From Rhizobium leguminosarum bv. trifolii WSM1325 (GTDB lineage: Bacteria > Pseudomonadota > Alphaproteobacteria > Rhizobiales > Rhizobiaceae): DNA of 64,000 nucleotides. The position numbers and the translations under genes are program-made. Where the stretch lies: contig CP001627.1 of the NCBI GenBank assembly GCA_000023185.1, forward strand, positions 62,001 to 126,000, written 5' to 3'. Under the pieces are notes generated by a model. It did no database searches and had not been told where the DNA came from. It worked only from the letters and a program-made list of their open reading frames with translations. Numbering within the stretch: position 1 is the first letter of the stretch; every line of letters starts with the position of its first letter. This document shows, piece by piece, positions 49,110 to 57,805 of this stretch.

Positions 49110-49127
49110 CTACCCACTTCTGGGTAG
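49110..49127. promoter_or_regulatory. NarL-type 7-2-7 palindrome (candidate response-regulator site)
   Basis: TACCCAC-TT-CTGGGTA (49111-49126) is an inverted pair of heptamers spaced by two bases, the arrangement used by NarL-family regulators (heptamer consensus TACYYMT); flanking C/G extend it to 18 bases. It starts 8 bases after the regulator stop and lies about 265 bases before the DUF3311 gene. It could alternatively act as a small terminator hairpin with a CTTC loop. Confidence 0.5.
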
Positions 49128-49228
49128 GCCCCGGCATTTCAGCGCCGCGCCCATCTTGTGAGAACAAAACCACCGCCATAGGACTCCATCCACGGCTGGC
49201 CAAGTGCGAGCCGTTGGGAGGAATTCAC

Positions 49229-49303
49229 ATGCGTTACATCAGCTTCCGATCGGTCGGAAAACCTCGAGCGACCCGAGCCGGGCCTGCCGCGGCCGCCGGC
49301 TGA
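49229..49303 (+). pseudogene. 24-codon ORF, possible remnant of an FAH-family gene start
   Basis: An ATG with a strong GGGAGGAATTCAC site opens a frame of only 24 codons (MRYISFRSVGKPRATRAG...) before a TGA. The first dozen residues resemble the opening of fumarylacetoacetate-hydrolase-family proteins (typically MRYISFR...G...), which suggests a decayed or deleted gene. It could instead be a short leader peptide or chance. A TTCCGA-N4-TCGGAA palindrome lies inside it (49244-49259). Confidence 0.3.
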
Positions 49304-49373
49304 CAGACCTGCCTTCCACGCCGACAACTGGAACATGGCGACCGCCGACGCGGCGCCTGAAAGGTATCCCGAC

Positions 49374-49571
49374 ATGGAAAAACCACGTAGCAAGGCAGCG
49401 CTCTGGCTGCTTGTCATTCCCTATCTAGGTCTGCTCTGGCCACCATTTTACAATGTCCGCGAGCCATCTCTTTTCGGCTTTCCCTTCTTCTATTGGTATC
49501 AGCTTCTCTGGGTGCCGATCACCGCAGCGCTGACCTGGATCGCCTATCGGAGCACTCGCCATGACGACTGA
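49374..49571 (+). CDS. DUF3311 small membrane protein
   Basis: A protein of about 65 residues with two membrane segments (AALWLLVIPYLGLLWPPFYN and WYQLLWVPITAALTWIAYRS). DUF3311 proteins are regularly encoded immediately before sodium:solute symporters and are thought to be small accessory subunits. The ATG at 49374 has GAAAGG upstream; an in-frame ATG at 49335 would add 13 residues. It overlaps the symporter start by 11 bases. Confidence 0.8.
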   Translation: MEKPRSKAALWLLVIPYLGLLWPPFYNVREPSLFGFPFFYWYQLLWVPITAALTWIAYRSTRHDD

Positions 49572-51036
49572 CATCAACGGCACGGCGCTTGCCGTCTTCA
49601 TCTTCTTTTTCGTACTCGTCACCGTCATGGGCTTCGTTGCCTCTCGTTGGCGTAAGCCGGAAACGCTGGCGAGTATAGACGAATGGGGCCTCGGCGGACG
49701 CAACTTCGGCACCTGGATCACCTGGTTCCTGGTCGGCGGCGATTTCTATACCGCCTACACCGTGATCGCCGTCCCGGCGCTGGTCTACACGGTCGGCGCC
49801 TACGGCTTCTTCGCGCTGCCCTACACCATCGTCGTCTATCCCTTCGTCTTCATGGTCATGCCTGTGCTGTGGAAACGCGCCAAGGATTTCGGCTATGTGA
49901 CGGCTGGCGACGTGGTCCACGGTCAATATGGATCGCGCGGGCTCGAACTTGCCGTGGCGGCAACAGGCGTCATCGCCACCATGCCCTATATTGCCCTCCA
50001 GCTCGTCGGCATGACGGCGGTGCTGAAGGCGCTCGGGCTGCATGGCGAATTGCCGCTGGCGATCGCCTTCATCGTGCTGGCGCTCTACACCTACTCCGCG
50101 GGCCTGCGCGCACCGGCGCTGATTGCCTTCGTCAAGGACATCATGATCTATATCGTCGTGATCGCCGCCGTCGCACTGATCCCGTCGAAACTCGGAGGTT
50201 ACGCGAATGTCTTTGCCTCGGCCGACGCGGCTTTCCAGGCCAAGGGTTCCGGCAACCTGCTGCTCGGCGGCAATCAGTATGTCGCCTATGCCACGCTCGC
50301 CTTGGGTTCGGCGCTCGCGGCCTTCATGTATCCGCATACGCTGACCGGCATCTTTGCCTCCAACAGCGGCAAAACGATCCGCAAAAATGCGATCATGCTG
50401 CCCGCCTATACGCTGCTGCTCGGCCTTCTGGCGCTGCTCGGCTATATGGGGCATGCCGCCAACCTGAAGCTCGACAGCGCCAATGACGTTGTTCCGACGC
50501 TGTTCAAGACGCTGTTTTCAGGCTGGTTCTCCGGCTTTGCCTTTGCGGCGATCGCCATCGGTGCGCTGGTGCCGGCGGCAGTGATGAGCATCGGCGCCGC
50601 CAACCTCTTCACCCGCAATTTCTGGAAAGCCTATGTCGATCCTGATGTCAGCGATGCGGGCGAGGCGAAGGTCGCAAAGATCACCTCGCTCGTCGTGAAG
50701 ATCGGGGCGCTTCTCGTCATCATCTTCCTGCCGACGCAATTCGCCCTCGACCTGCAGCTGCTCGGCGGCATCTGGATCCTGCAGACGCTTCCGGCGCTGG
50801 TCTTCGGCCTCTATACCAACTGGTTCCGTGCACCCGCTCTGCTTGCCGGCTGGTTCGTCGGCTTCGGCGGCGGCACTTTCCTCGTCTGGGATGCCGGTTG
50901 GAAGCCTCTGCATCTGATCAGCCTCGGCGGCGAACCCTTCACCGTCTATACCGGACTGCTGGCGCTTGCGGCCAACATCGCCGTTGCGGTCGTGGTCAAC
51001 GCCTTGCTTCCGGCCAAGGCTCCGGCCCGGGCATAA
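49561..51036 (+). CDS. mctP: Sodium:solute symporter, monocarboxylate permease (MctP-like)
   Basis: A 491-residue SSSF-family transporter with about 13 membrane segments. LGGRNFGTWITWFLVGGDFY and YAYPH-like AAFMYPHTLTGIFASNSGKT are family markers, and AIAIGALVPAAVMSIGAANL is typical of the sodium-binding region. It closely fits rhizobial MctP, which takes up lactate, pyruvate, propionate and alanine and is controlled by the MctSR two-component system. The kinase and regulator lie upstream on the same strand, supporting the name. It overlaps the DUF3311 gene and ends before a strong terminator. Confidence 0.88.
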   Translation: MTTDINGTALAVFIFFFVLVTVMGFVASRWRKPETLASIDEWGLGGRNFGTWITWFLVGGDFYTAYTVIAVPALVYTVGAYGFFALPYTIVVYPFVFMVMPVLWKRAKDFGYVTAGDVVHGQYGSRGLELAVAATGVIATMPYIALQLVGMTAVLKALGLHGELPLAIAFIVLALYTYSAGLRAPALIAFVKDIMIYIVVIAAVALIPSKLGGYANVFASADAAFQAKGSGNLLLGGNQYVAYATLALGSALAAFMYPHTLTGIFASNSGKTIRKNAIMLPAYTLLLGLLALLGYMGHAANLKLDSANDVVPTLFKTLFSGWFSGFAFAAIAIGALVPAAVMSIGAANLFTRNFWKAYVDPDVSDAGEAKVAKITSLVVKIGALLVIIFLPTQFALDLQLLGGIWILQTLPALVFGLYTNWFRAPALLAGWFVGFGGGTFLVWDAGWKPLHLISLGGEPFTVYTGLLALAANIAVAVVVNALLPAKAPARA

Positions 51037-51045
51037 GATGCAAAT

Positions 51046-51078
51046 GCGAAGGGCAGCAAACGCTGCCCTTCGCAAAAA
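51046..51078 (+). terminator. Intrinsic-type terminator of the mctP operon
   Basis: GCGAAGGGCAGC (51046-51057) pairs perfectly with GCTGCCCTTCGC (51062-51073) around AAAC, ten bases after the symporter stop. On the + strand it is followed by AAAAA; read on the minus strand the flank has TTTGC. It can separate mctP from the convergent chemoreceptor gene. Confidence 0.75.
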
Positions 51079-51126
51079 TCATTCGGCTTTGCTTTCCAGT
51101 ATCAGCCGGAAAGAGATCAGAGCGAC

Positions 51127-53088
51127 TTAAAACTCTTCCCAATCGCCGGCCAATGCCGCATTCCCATTCGTCTGGAACGACTTGCCCACTTTGGCAATCA
51201 TCTGACGCGCGGGCGAGGGCGCCGGTTGGGCGCGAGGCGCTGCGGCAGCGGGCGGCGATACCCGTTTCGGTGCCACCGCTCCGCCAATGTTGAACTGGCC
51301 CAGCAGCTGGAACAGCGCGTCGGCTTCCTTGGCAAGGTTATGAGCCGCCGCTGTGGCTTCTTCAACCATGGCGGCGTTCTGCTGTGTGCCCTGATCCATC
51401 CTGTTGACGGCGGTATTGATCTCTTTCAGCCCGGTCGCCTGCTCCTGCGAGGCGCCGACGATGGCGCCCACATTGCCGTCGACCTGCTGTACCTGCTCGG
51501 CAATCTCCTTCAGCGCCTTTCCGGTCTCGCCAACCAGGGCAACGCCGCTTTTGACGTGGCCATTCGAAGCGTTGATCAGTTCCTTGATTTCTTTTGCCGC
51601 CTTGGCAGAACGTTGCGCCAATTCACGCACTTCCTGAGCCACGACGGCAAAGCCCTTGCCTGCGTCACCGGCACGGGCGGCTTCGACGCCGGCATTCAGC
51701 GCCAGCAGATTGGTCTGGAACGCGATTTCATCGATAACGCCGATGATGCTGCCGATTTCGGTGGCGGAGGATTCGATCTTGCCCATGGCGTCGACCGCAT
51801 CCCGAACGACGCTGCCAGAGCGCTCCGCGCTGTCCTTGGTTTTGCGAACGAGCTGGCCGGCTTCCTGAGCCTTGTTGCTCGAGTCGGCAACGGTGGTCGT
51901 AATCTCTTCCAGAGCAGCGGCGGTTTCCTCGACCGAGGCTGCCTGCTGTTCGGTCCGCTTGGCGAGATCGTCCGAGGCAGAGCGGATCTCCTGTGCACCG
52001 CCCGCGATGGCGCTGGCGTTCTGAGCAACCTTCTGCATGGCGGCACGGAGCTTTTCGACCGCGGAATTGAAGTCGGCTCTCAGCTTTTCCAGGGACGGAA
52101 TGAACGGAGTGCCGATCTGCTGTGTAAGGTCGCCATCAGCCAGCGCCTGCAGCGCGTCGCCAAGCTGGCCGACAGCCTTGTCCGTCTGCTCGGCGAGCGT
52201 ACGGCGTTCATCGGCATCCTGCTCGAGCCGATGCCGCTCCGACACGGCTCGCTTCGCCTCAGCGTCGGCTTCCCGTTCGGCCTTTGCCGAAATTGCGTCG
52301 CGCAGCCCCGCTACCGCCCGTGCAAGCTTGCCGATCTCGTCGCCGCGCGCTTCGAGGCGACGATCGCCGTTAAGATTGCCGTCGGCCATCGCTTTCAGCG
52401 AAAGCTGAAGTTTTGCCAGCGGGCCGACGATCGTGCGTGCGGTCACGGCGGCGGCAACCAGTGAAAGAACAGCCGCAATGCCAAGCGCGGTCAGGGCCAA
52501 TGGCTTGAAGCCGCTTGCCGTGCTGCGAACCTCGCCGCCAATCGATTTGTTCAGCGCTTCCTGGTAGTCGATGAATTTGTTGATGGCGCCAAGCCAGGCA
52601 ACGAAGGCCGGCCGGGCCTGTTCGAGCAGGATCTTGCGAGCGGCCTCGCCGTCGCCTTTCTCCTGCAGCGCAATGATCTGGGCGACCAAAGGATTGGTCT
52701 TCGCCTGGATGTCTGCAATCTCACCGAGAATGGTCTTTTCCTGTTCCGTCGCGCCGGCCGGAGAAGCAACCATATCCGCCATGCGCTTTTCATTCTCGGC
52801 GTAAGACGCTGCCAGCTTTTCGATCAATGCCTCGGCGGTCTTCCGTTCATCGTCAGACGTCACCAGAGTGACGTCGCGAATAGCGATCGCCCGGTCATGC
52901 ACGCTGCCGCGATAGTTGATGGCAAACCGCTGCTTCACGCTGTTGACGTCGTTGATGGTTCCAAGCTTATCGTTGATCTGCGCAACTTTTTCCGTCGAAT
53001 AGATGGTCAAGCCGACCATCAGCAAAAGGAGAACGCTGAAGCCAAGCGCCAAGCGCGCCACAACCCCGAAACTCATGATATTCTTCAT
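51127..53088 (-). CDS. Methyl-accepting chemotaxis protein with DWEEF tail
   Basis: About 653 residues. A membrane segment at about 9-29 ([20 protein letters not shown]) and a second near 200-225 enclose a periplasmic four-helix-type sensor (4HB_MCP). A HAMP domain follows ([20 protein letters not shown]), then a second HAMP-like segment ([20 protein letters not shown]) and the signalling domain with hairpin tip [20 protein letters not shown]. The last five residues, DWEEF, match the CheR/CheB-tethering pentapeptide type (NWETF in E. coli). The start at 53088 fits the first membrane segment; the frame is open upstream only by chance. Transcribed alone; convergent with mctP. Confidence 0.93.
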   Translation of the reverse strand: MKNIMSFGVVARLALGFSVLLLLMVGLTIYSTEKVAQINDKLGTINDVNSVKQRFAINYRGSVHDRAIAIRDVTLVTSDDERKTAEALIEKLAASYAENEKRMADMVASPAGATEQEKTILGEIADIQAKTNPLVAQIIALQEKGDGEAARKILLEQARPAFVAWLGAINKFIDYQEALNKSIGGEVRSTASGFKPLALTALGIAAVLSLVAAAVTARTIVGPLAKLQLSLKAMADGNLNGDRRLEARGDEIGKLARAVAGLRDAISAKAEREADAEAKRAVSERHRLEQDADERRTLAEQTDKAVGQLGDALQALADGDLTQQIGTPFIPSLEKLRADFNSAVEKLRAAMQKVAQNASAIAGGAQEIRSASDDLAKRTEQQAASVEETAAALEEITTTVADSSNKAQEAGQLVRKTKDSAERSGSVVRDAVDAMGKIESSATEIGSIIGVIDEIAFQTNLLALNAGVEAARAGDAGKGFAVVAQEVRELAQRSAKAAKEIKELINASNGHVKSGVALVGETGKALKEIAEQVQQVDGNVGAIVGASQEQATGLKEINTAVNRMDQGTQQNAAMVEEATAAAHNLAKEADALFQLLGQFNIGGAVAPKRVSPPAAAAPRAQPAPSPARQMIAKVGKSFQTNGNAALAGDWEEF

Positions 53089-53513
53089 ATGCACTCTCCC
53101 CTCGCGGTGAGGTTTGTTGGAAGGATGTCTCGGCAGCCAGGATTGCTTGTCATATCTCGTTCGAATGCAGAGCCTCGGTGTCTCCGAGTGCATCCGACAG
53201 GCACCTCGGTGCCCGGAATCGCGCTTGAGATACGGGACATCCGTCAAAGCAATAAAAGCCGATTTCATGCGAAATTCGGGCGCCTGACCCGCCATCATGG
53301 CGGAGCTGACGAACCTCAAAGAACGTCGTCCCGATATCCAAAAAATTAGCGGAATATATTTTAGAGAGTGTAAACGGACCCGACGGAGCATGCTATATCG
53401 CCATATCTGGATAGCATTTGCGTTTTTCGGATGGACTATTTGAGGAGCGCTCTCCCGGTGGTTGCGAAATCCTCGGACTCCCCTGCATAACAAGGCGCTG
53501 CGGCTTGCCTGCG

Positions 53514-53544
53514 ACTAGCCGACGCCGTTCTGGCATCGGCTAGT
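53514..53544 (-). terminator. Hairpin downstream of the second monooxygenase operon
   Basis: ACTAGCCGA (53514-53522) pairs with TCGGCTAGT (53536-53544), with an inner GCC/GGC pairing. It lies 70 bases after the stop of the SsuD-like gene in its direction of transcription. No T-tract, so efficiency is uncertain. Confidence 0.55.
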
Positions 53545-53581
53545 GATTTGCCGAAAGGTCTCGGCAGTTGGCATGAATTGC

Positions 53582-53599
53582 AGCTGCGGTGCCGCAGCT
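53582..53599 (-). terminator. Palindromic hairpin just after the SsuD-like gene
   Basis: AGCTGCGG and CCGCAGCT are perfectly inverted around TG, 15 bases beyond the stop codon of the leftward monooxygenase gene. With the hairpin at 53514 it probably forms the 3' end of the operon mRNA. Confidence 0.45.
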
Positions 53600-53613
53600 C
53601 TGGTGCTCCCGCC

Positions 53614-54684
53614 TCAGCTACGTAGCAGCGGAAGCAGCTGATCGCCCTGCCGCTTGATTTCGGAGAGATAGGGCGTGTCGGACAGCACGAAGTGGGTGAT
53701 GCCGAGATCCTGGTATTTGCGCAGCGAGCGGGCGACGTCTTCCGCCGACCCGACCAGCCAGGTGGTGCCGGCTCCGCCGCCGCCGAATTTGCCCGGCGCG
53801 GTATAGAGGTTGTCGTCGAGGACGTCGCCGCGCTCGTGCAGATCGAGCAGCCGCTGCTGGCCGACGGCGAGCACCCGCTGGTGATCGTGCCAGCCGCTGC
53901 CCTTGCTTCTCGCCATCTCGGCGACCTTCGCCTCGGCGTCAGTCCATGCCTGTTCCGTGGTGTCGCGGACCAGCGTCGTGATCCGCAGGCCGAACTCCAG
54001 CGGCGGGAGGTCGCGGTCCAGCTCCCCGCTCAACGCCTTGAGCCGCGCGATCCGTTCGCGGACACCCTCGAGCGGCTCGCCCCAGAAGAGCTGGACATCG
54101 GCCTCGGTGGCGGCCACCCGCTCGGCCGCCTCCGAAGCGCCGCCAAAATAGAATTTGGGGTGCCGACGGTCGTCGCGAACCTGGATGCGTGGCACCACGG
54201 TGGATTCAGCGACGCGGAAGTTCTCGCCCGCGGATGTGACGTTTTCTTCGGTCCATAATCTGCGGACCAGCCGCATGAACTCCTTGGTCCTGGCATAACG
54301 GTGTGCCTGATCACCCTCGCTGTCGCCGTAGGCAGCCAGGTTGTCCTTGCCAGACACGATGTTGATCCGCACGCGGCCGCCAGTCAGATGGTCCAGCGTC
54401 GCCGCTGCGGAAGCGAAGTTCGCCGGTCGCCAATAGCCTGGGCGGATCGCAATGAGCGGCTCGAAGGTGGTGGTCCGGGCGGCGAGCGAGGCCGCAACGG
54501 TGAACGTGTCGGGGCGGCCCCAACCGGTGCCGATGAGCGCGCCCTTCCAGCCATGCTCTTCCAGCGCCCTTGCTTGGCTGGTCAGCGTATCCAGGCTGTT
54601 GTGGTTCTCGACGGCGGAATCACCGCGATGACCGGCTTTGACGTCGTTCGGAATATACCAAAGAAATTCGGAATTATTGCTCAT
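53614..54684 (-). CDS. LLM-class flavin-dependent oxidoreductase, SsuD-like alkanesulfonate monooxygenase
   Basis: About 356 residues of the FMNH2-dependent SsuD group. Markers are LDTLTSQARALEEHGWKGAL, FEPLIAIRPGYWRPANFASA, LDHLTGGRVRINIVSGKDNL, KFYFGGASEAAERVAATEAD and a C-terminal VGSAEDVARSLRKYQDLGIT. SsuD enzymes release sulfite from alkanesulfonates using reduced flavin; no SsuE-type reductase is seen nearby. The ATG at 54684 fits the family start; 22 upstream codons run into the gap before it. It follows the other monooxygenase gene by 62 bases. Confidence 0.88.
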   Translation of the reverse strand: MSNNSEFLWYIPNDVKAGHRGDSAVENHNSLDTLTSQARALEEHGWKGALIGTGWGRPDTFTVAASLAARTTTFEPLIAIRPGYWRPANFASAAATLDHLTGGRVRINIVSGKDNLAAYGDSEGDQAHRYARTKEFMRLVRRLWTEENVTSAGENFRVAESTVVPRIQVRDDRRHPKFYFGGASEAAERVAATEADVQLFWGEPLEGVRERIARLKALSGELDRDLPPLEFGLRITTLVRDTTEQAWTDAEAKVAEMARSKGSGWHDHQRVLAVGQQRLLDLHERGDVLDDNLYTAPGKFGGGGAGTTWLVGSAEDVARSLRKYQDLGITHFVLSDTPYLSEIKRQGDQLLPLLRS

Positions 54685-54746
54685 GCGATGCTGCGGTTCT
54701 GTGTGTGATTGGAACAAAACGAGGGGGAGGAAGGCCCCTCTAGAGA

Positions 54747-56120
54747 TCATACGGCCGCCTGCGCCTGCTGCTGCCCCGCCTGAACCACAAAGCCATTTGG
54801 CGGGCGTTGAAGGCCAAGGTTTTCCCGCAGCGTCGTGCCTTCGTATTCGTGCCGGAACAGGCCGCGCTTGCGCAGGATCGGGACGACCTGATCGACGAAA
54901 TCGGTCAAAGCGGTGGGCAGGATCGGCGGCATGATGTTGAAGGCGTCGGCAGCACCGTTCTCGAACCAGCTTTGCATCGCATCGGCGATCTGCTCGGGTG
55001 TTCCAACCACCGTCCGGTGGCCACGAGCGGTGGCGACCGCCAGATAGAACTGGCGCAGCGTCAGATTGTTGCGCGATACCAGATCGGAAACCAGCTTGAG
55101 GCGGCTTTTGTTGAGTTCGGTATTATCAGGCAGGGGAGGGGCGGGATCGTCCAGCGAGTAGCCGGAAAGATCGACGCCCTTGTAGTGGCGCGCAAGGATA
55201 TTCCAGGCGATGGAGGGATGAACCAGCGATTGGAGATGGTCGTAATTCGCCCGGGCTTCCGCTTCCGTGCCGCCGAGCACCGGGAATATGCCGGGACTGA
55301 TCAGCAGTTCGTCCGGCCGGCGTCCGTAGCGGGCGAGCCGCCCTTTGACGTCGGAATAGAATTCTTGCGCATCCTCGAAGGTCTGGTTGGCAGTAAAGAT
55401 CATCTCGGCCGTGCGGGCGGCAAGTTCGCGCCCCGGTTCCGATGCGCCGGCCTGCACGATGACAGGATAGCCCTGCACCGGGCGGCCGACGTTGAGCGGA
55501 CCGGCCACCGAGAAGAACTTGCCCTTGTGATCGACGAGATGCACCTTGTCAGGATCGAGATAGACCCCGCTTTCCTTGTCGCGGATAAAGGCATCGTCCT
55601 CATAAGAATCCCACAGGCCCTTCACCAGATCGACGAATTCCTCGGCCCGCTCATAACGATCGGCATGGGCAGGATGGCCCGCGATTGAAAAATTCTTCGA
55701 AACATCCGCACCCGTCGTGACGACGTTCCAGGCGGCGCGACCCTTGGAAATATAGTCCAGCGACGCGAACCTGCGGGCGAGAAGGTAGGGGTCCTCGTAG
55801 GTCGTCGATGCCGTGGCGACGAAGCCGATATGTTTGGTCACCTGGGAGAGGGCCGCCCAGAGGGTCAGCGGCTCGAAATGCGCGCCCTGGGCGGTGCGAC
55901 GAAGCGCTTCCGGATCCTTGGCGCGGTCCCATCCAGCCGGACTGTCGGCGACGAAGACGAGATCGAATTTGCCGCGTTCGGCGGTCTGGGCGAGCTCGCG
56001 GTAGTGATCGATATTGAGGCCGGCATCGGCCTGTGCCTCCGGATGGCGCCAGGCGGCGATATGATGGCCGGTCGCCATGATGAATGCGCCAAGCCGCATT
56101 TGCCTTTTCGATATGCTCAT
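54747..56120 (-). CDS. LLM-class flavin-dependent monooxygenase (NtaA/SnaA/DszA type)
   Basis: A 457-residue paralogue of the protein at 35654-37006. Shared markers: MRLGAFIMATGHHIAAWRHP, ATASTTYEDPYLLARRFASL, GRAAWNVVTTGADVSKNFSI, GYPVIVQAGASEPGRELAAR, and the C-terminal IMPPILPTALTDFVDQVVPI. The family oxidises organosulfur and related compounds with FMNH2. It lies 35 bases after the ATPase gene, so import and oxidation are coexpressed. Together with the SsuD-like gene downstream the locus has two monooxygenases for one importer. Confidence 0.88.
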   Translation of the reverse strand: MSISKRQMRLGAFIMATGHHIAAWRHPEAQADAGLNIDHYRELAQTAERGKFDLVFVADSPAGWDRAKDPEALRRTAQGAHFEPLTLWAALSQVTKHIGFVATASTTYEDPYLLARRFASLDYISKGRAAWNVVTTGADVSKNFSIAGHPAHADRYERAEEFVDLVKGLWDSYEDDAFIRDKESGVYLDPDKVHLVDHKGKFFSVAGPLNVGRPVQGYPVIVQAGASEPGRELAARTAEMIFTANQTFEDAQEFYSDVKGRLARYGRRPDELLISPGIFPVLGGTEAEARANYDHLQSLVHPSIAWNILARHYKGVDLSGYSLDDPAPPLPDNTELNKSRLKLVSDLVSRNNLTLRQFYLAVATARGHRTVVGTPEQIADAMQSWFENGAADAFNIMPPILPTALTDFVDQVVPILRKRGLFRHEYEGTTLRENLGLQRPPNGFVVQAGQQQAQAAV

Positions 56121-56155
56121 TGGCTTATCCTCCTCAAATTGAACTGTTGCTGATG

Positions 56156-56905
56156 TCAGGCGGCCTTGCGGCCCGGAAGCTCGACCCCGAGCCGGCTGAG
56201 GAGATGGATGCGGGTTTGCGCAAAGCTCGGATCACCGTGATCACGGGGCGTCGGCAGATCGATCTTGAGATCCTCGATGAGGCGGCCTTCGTCGAGAACG
56301 AGTATCCGGTCGGCCAGCGAAATCGCCTCATCGACGTCGTGGGTGACGAGCAGTACGGCAGGACGATGTCTTGCGCACAACTCCCGCAGCAGATCGTGCA
56401 TTTTCAGCCGGGTCAGTGCGTCGAGAGCGCCGAACGGCTCATCGGCGAGAAGCAGGGCCGGTTCGCGCACCAGCGAACGGGCAAGCGCGACCCTCTGCTG
56501 CTCGCCACCCGAAAGCTGGTTCGGCCACGCCGTTTCCCGACCTGCAAGTCCTACCTCCGCCAAAGCCTTCCGCCCGGCCTCCTGGCCGGAGGCGCCGGTC
56601 AAGCCGAGCGTGACGTTCTGGATGACGGTGCGCCACGGCAGCAGGCGGGCATCCTGGAAAACCACCGAAAGGCTCTCCGGCGTCTCGAGGGTGCCCGTTC
56701 CCTCGACACCATGATCGAGACCGGCAAGAGCCCTGAGGAACGTGCTTTTGCCGGAGCCGCTGCGGCCAAGCAGGGCAACGAATTCGCCTTCCTCGATATC
56801 GAGATCGACGCCGTCGAGGATCGTCTTCGTCGCAAACCGCCGTGCGAGGTCTCGCACGTGGACGGCTTTGTTTGCGGGCTTCAGTTTGCCAGGGTGCGGC
56901 GCCAT
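56156..56905 (-). CDS. ABC transporter ATPase, SsuB type
   Basis: A 249-residue ATPase: Walker A GRSGSGKST, Q-loop region FQDARLLPWRTVIQNVTLG, signature LSGGEQQRVALARSLV, Walker B ALLLADEPFGALDALTR, switch LVTHDVDEAISLADR. These match SsuB. It overlaps the permease gene by 25 bases, so translation is probably coupled. Confidence 0.92.
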   Translation of the reverse strand: MAPHPGKLKPANKAVHVRDLARRFATKTILDGVDLDIEEGEFVALLGRSGSGKSTFLRALAGLDHGVEGTGTLETPESLSVVFQDARLLPWRTVIQNVTLGLTGASGQEAGRKALAEVGLAGRETAWPNQLSGGEQQRVALARSLVREPALLLADEPFGALDALTRLKMHDLLRELCARHRPAVLLVTHDVDEAISLADRILVLDEGRLIEDLKIDLPTPRDHGDPSFAQTRIHLLSRLGVELPGRKAA

Positions 56906-57771
56906 GAGAGGGCCCTCCGTTCAAGCAGGCGGACGAGACCGTCCGAGACGAGACCGAGCAGTACATAGACCACCAGGCCGACGAGAATGACGTCGGTCTG
57001 CCCGTAATTGCGGGCAAGATCGATCATGTAACCGAGCCCGCTGGTGGCGTTGATCTGCTCGACCACGACGAGAGAAACCCAGCAGAGGGTGACGGCAAAC
57101 CGCAGACCCAGAAGGAAACCCGGCAAAGCACCCGGCAGCACCACCTGAAGAATGAAGTCCTTCTGGCTCATGCGCAGGGTTTCGGCCAGTTCGACGTAAC
57201 GGCTGTCGATGCTGCGGAGCGCATTGTGGGTGTGGATATAAATCGGCACGATCACGGCAAGCGCTATGGTTGTAACCTTCATGCTCTCGCCGATGCCGAA
57301 CCACAGGATCAGCAAGGGGATCAGGGCCAGCGTCGGTATCGCGCGCTTGATCTGCACCGGCCCGTCGATCAGGGCTTCGCCGATCCGGGAAAGGCCGGCG
57401 ATCAACGCCAGGATCGTGCCGATCAGCAAACCGATGCTAAGGCCGAGCAGGGCGCGTGTCGCCGACGTCACGAAGTTATCCTGCAGGCGACCCTGCTCAA
57501 TGAGCCTTACGAAAGCCTCGGCCACCGTCCACGGCGCCGACAGGATACGCGGGTCGATCCATCCGAGCGCCGAGCCGACGACCCAGGTCAAGACGAGTAA
57601 TGCCGGCCCGATCTGCAGTCCGAAAGGGATCGCCGGTCCGGGGCCTAACCTGCGCCTGGCTCGGGGGCCCGTGGAGCCAGCCGGTTTTACCAGGCCAGAA
57701 CCTGCCCGCACAATTCTACCGCCGGACGACCGCGACTGTTTCGCCTCATCTGCATCCCAAGTGGTTGCCAT
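56881..57771 (-). CDS. ABC transporter permease, SsuC type
   Basis: A 296-residue permease with an N-terminal basic extension of about 50 residues (SGLVKPAGSTGPRARRRLGP) before the first membrane segment. Family markers: SATRALLGLSIGLLIGTILA, KRAIPTLALIPLLILWFGIG and coupling loop RYVELAETLRMSQKDFILQV with VLPGALPGFLLGLR. Follows the binding-protein gene by 34 bases. Confidence 0.9.
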   Translation of the reverse strand: MATTWDADEAKQSRSSGGRIVRAGSGLVKPAGSTGPRARRRLGPGPAIPFGLQIGPALLVLTWVVGSALGWIDPRILSAPWTVAEAFVRLIEQGRLQDNFVTSATRALLGLSIGLLIGTILALIAGLSRIGEALIDGPVQIKRAIPTLALIPLLILWFGIGESMKVTTIALAVIVPIYIHTHNALRSIDSRYVELAETLRMSQKDFILQVVLPGALPGFLLGLRFAVTLCWVSLVVVEQINATSGLGYMIDLARNYGQTDVILVGLVVYVLLGLVSDGLVRLLERRALSWRRTLAN

Positions 57772-57805
57772 GCTTCAAATCTCCTCTCCGAAGGGGTGTC
57801 GAGCG

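Larger units (their letters stand above)
53089..53613. other. Intergenic region upstream of the chemoreceptor gene
   Basis: A 525-base stretch without a supportable gene. It should hold the leftward promoter of the chemoreceptor gene and the end of the leftward monooxygenase operon. Two hairpins lie at its right side (53514-53544 and 53582-53599). An AT-rich segment around 53341-53380 may be promoter DNA. I see no repeat family or RNA gene here. Confidence 0.5.

Noticed and set aside
53089..53493. N-terminal extension of the chemoreceptor
   Set aside because: 135 extra codons before the first membrane segment have no domain resemblance; chemoreceptors of this class begin just before that segment.
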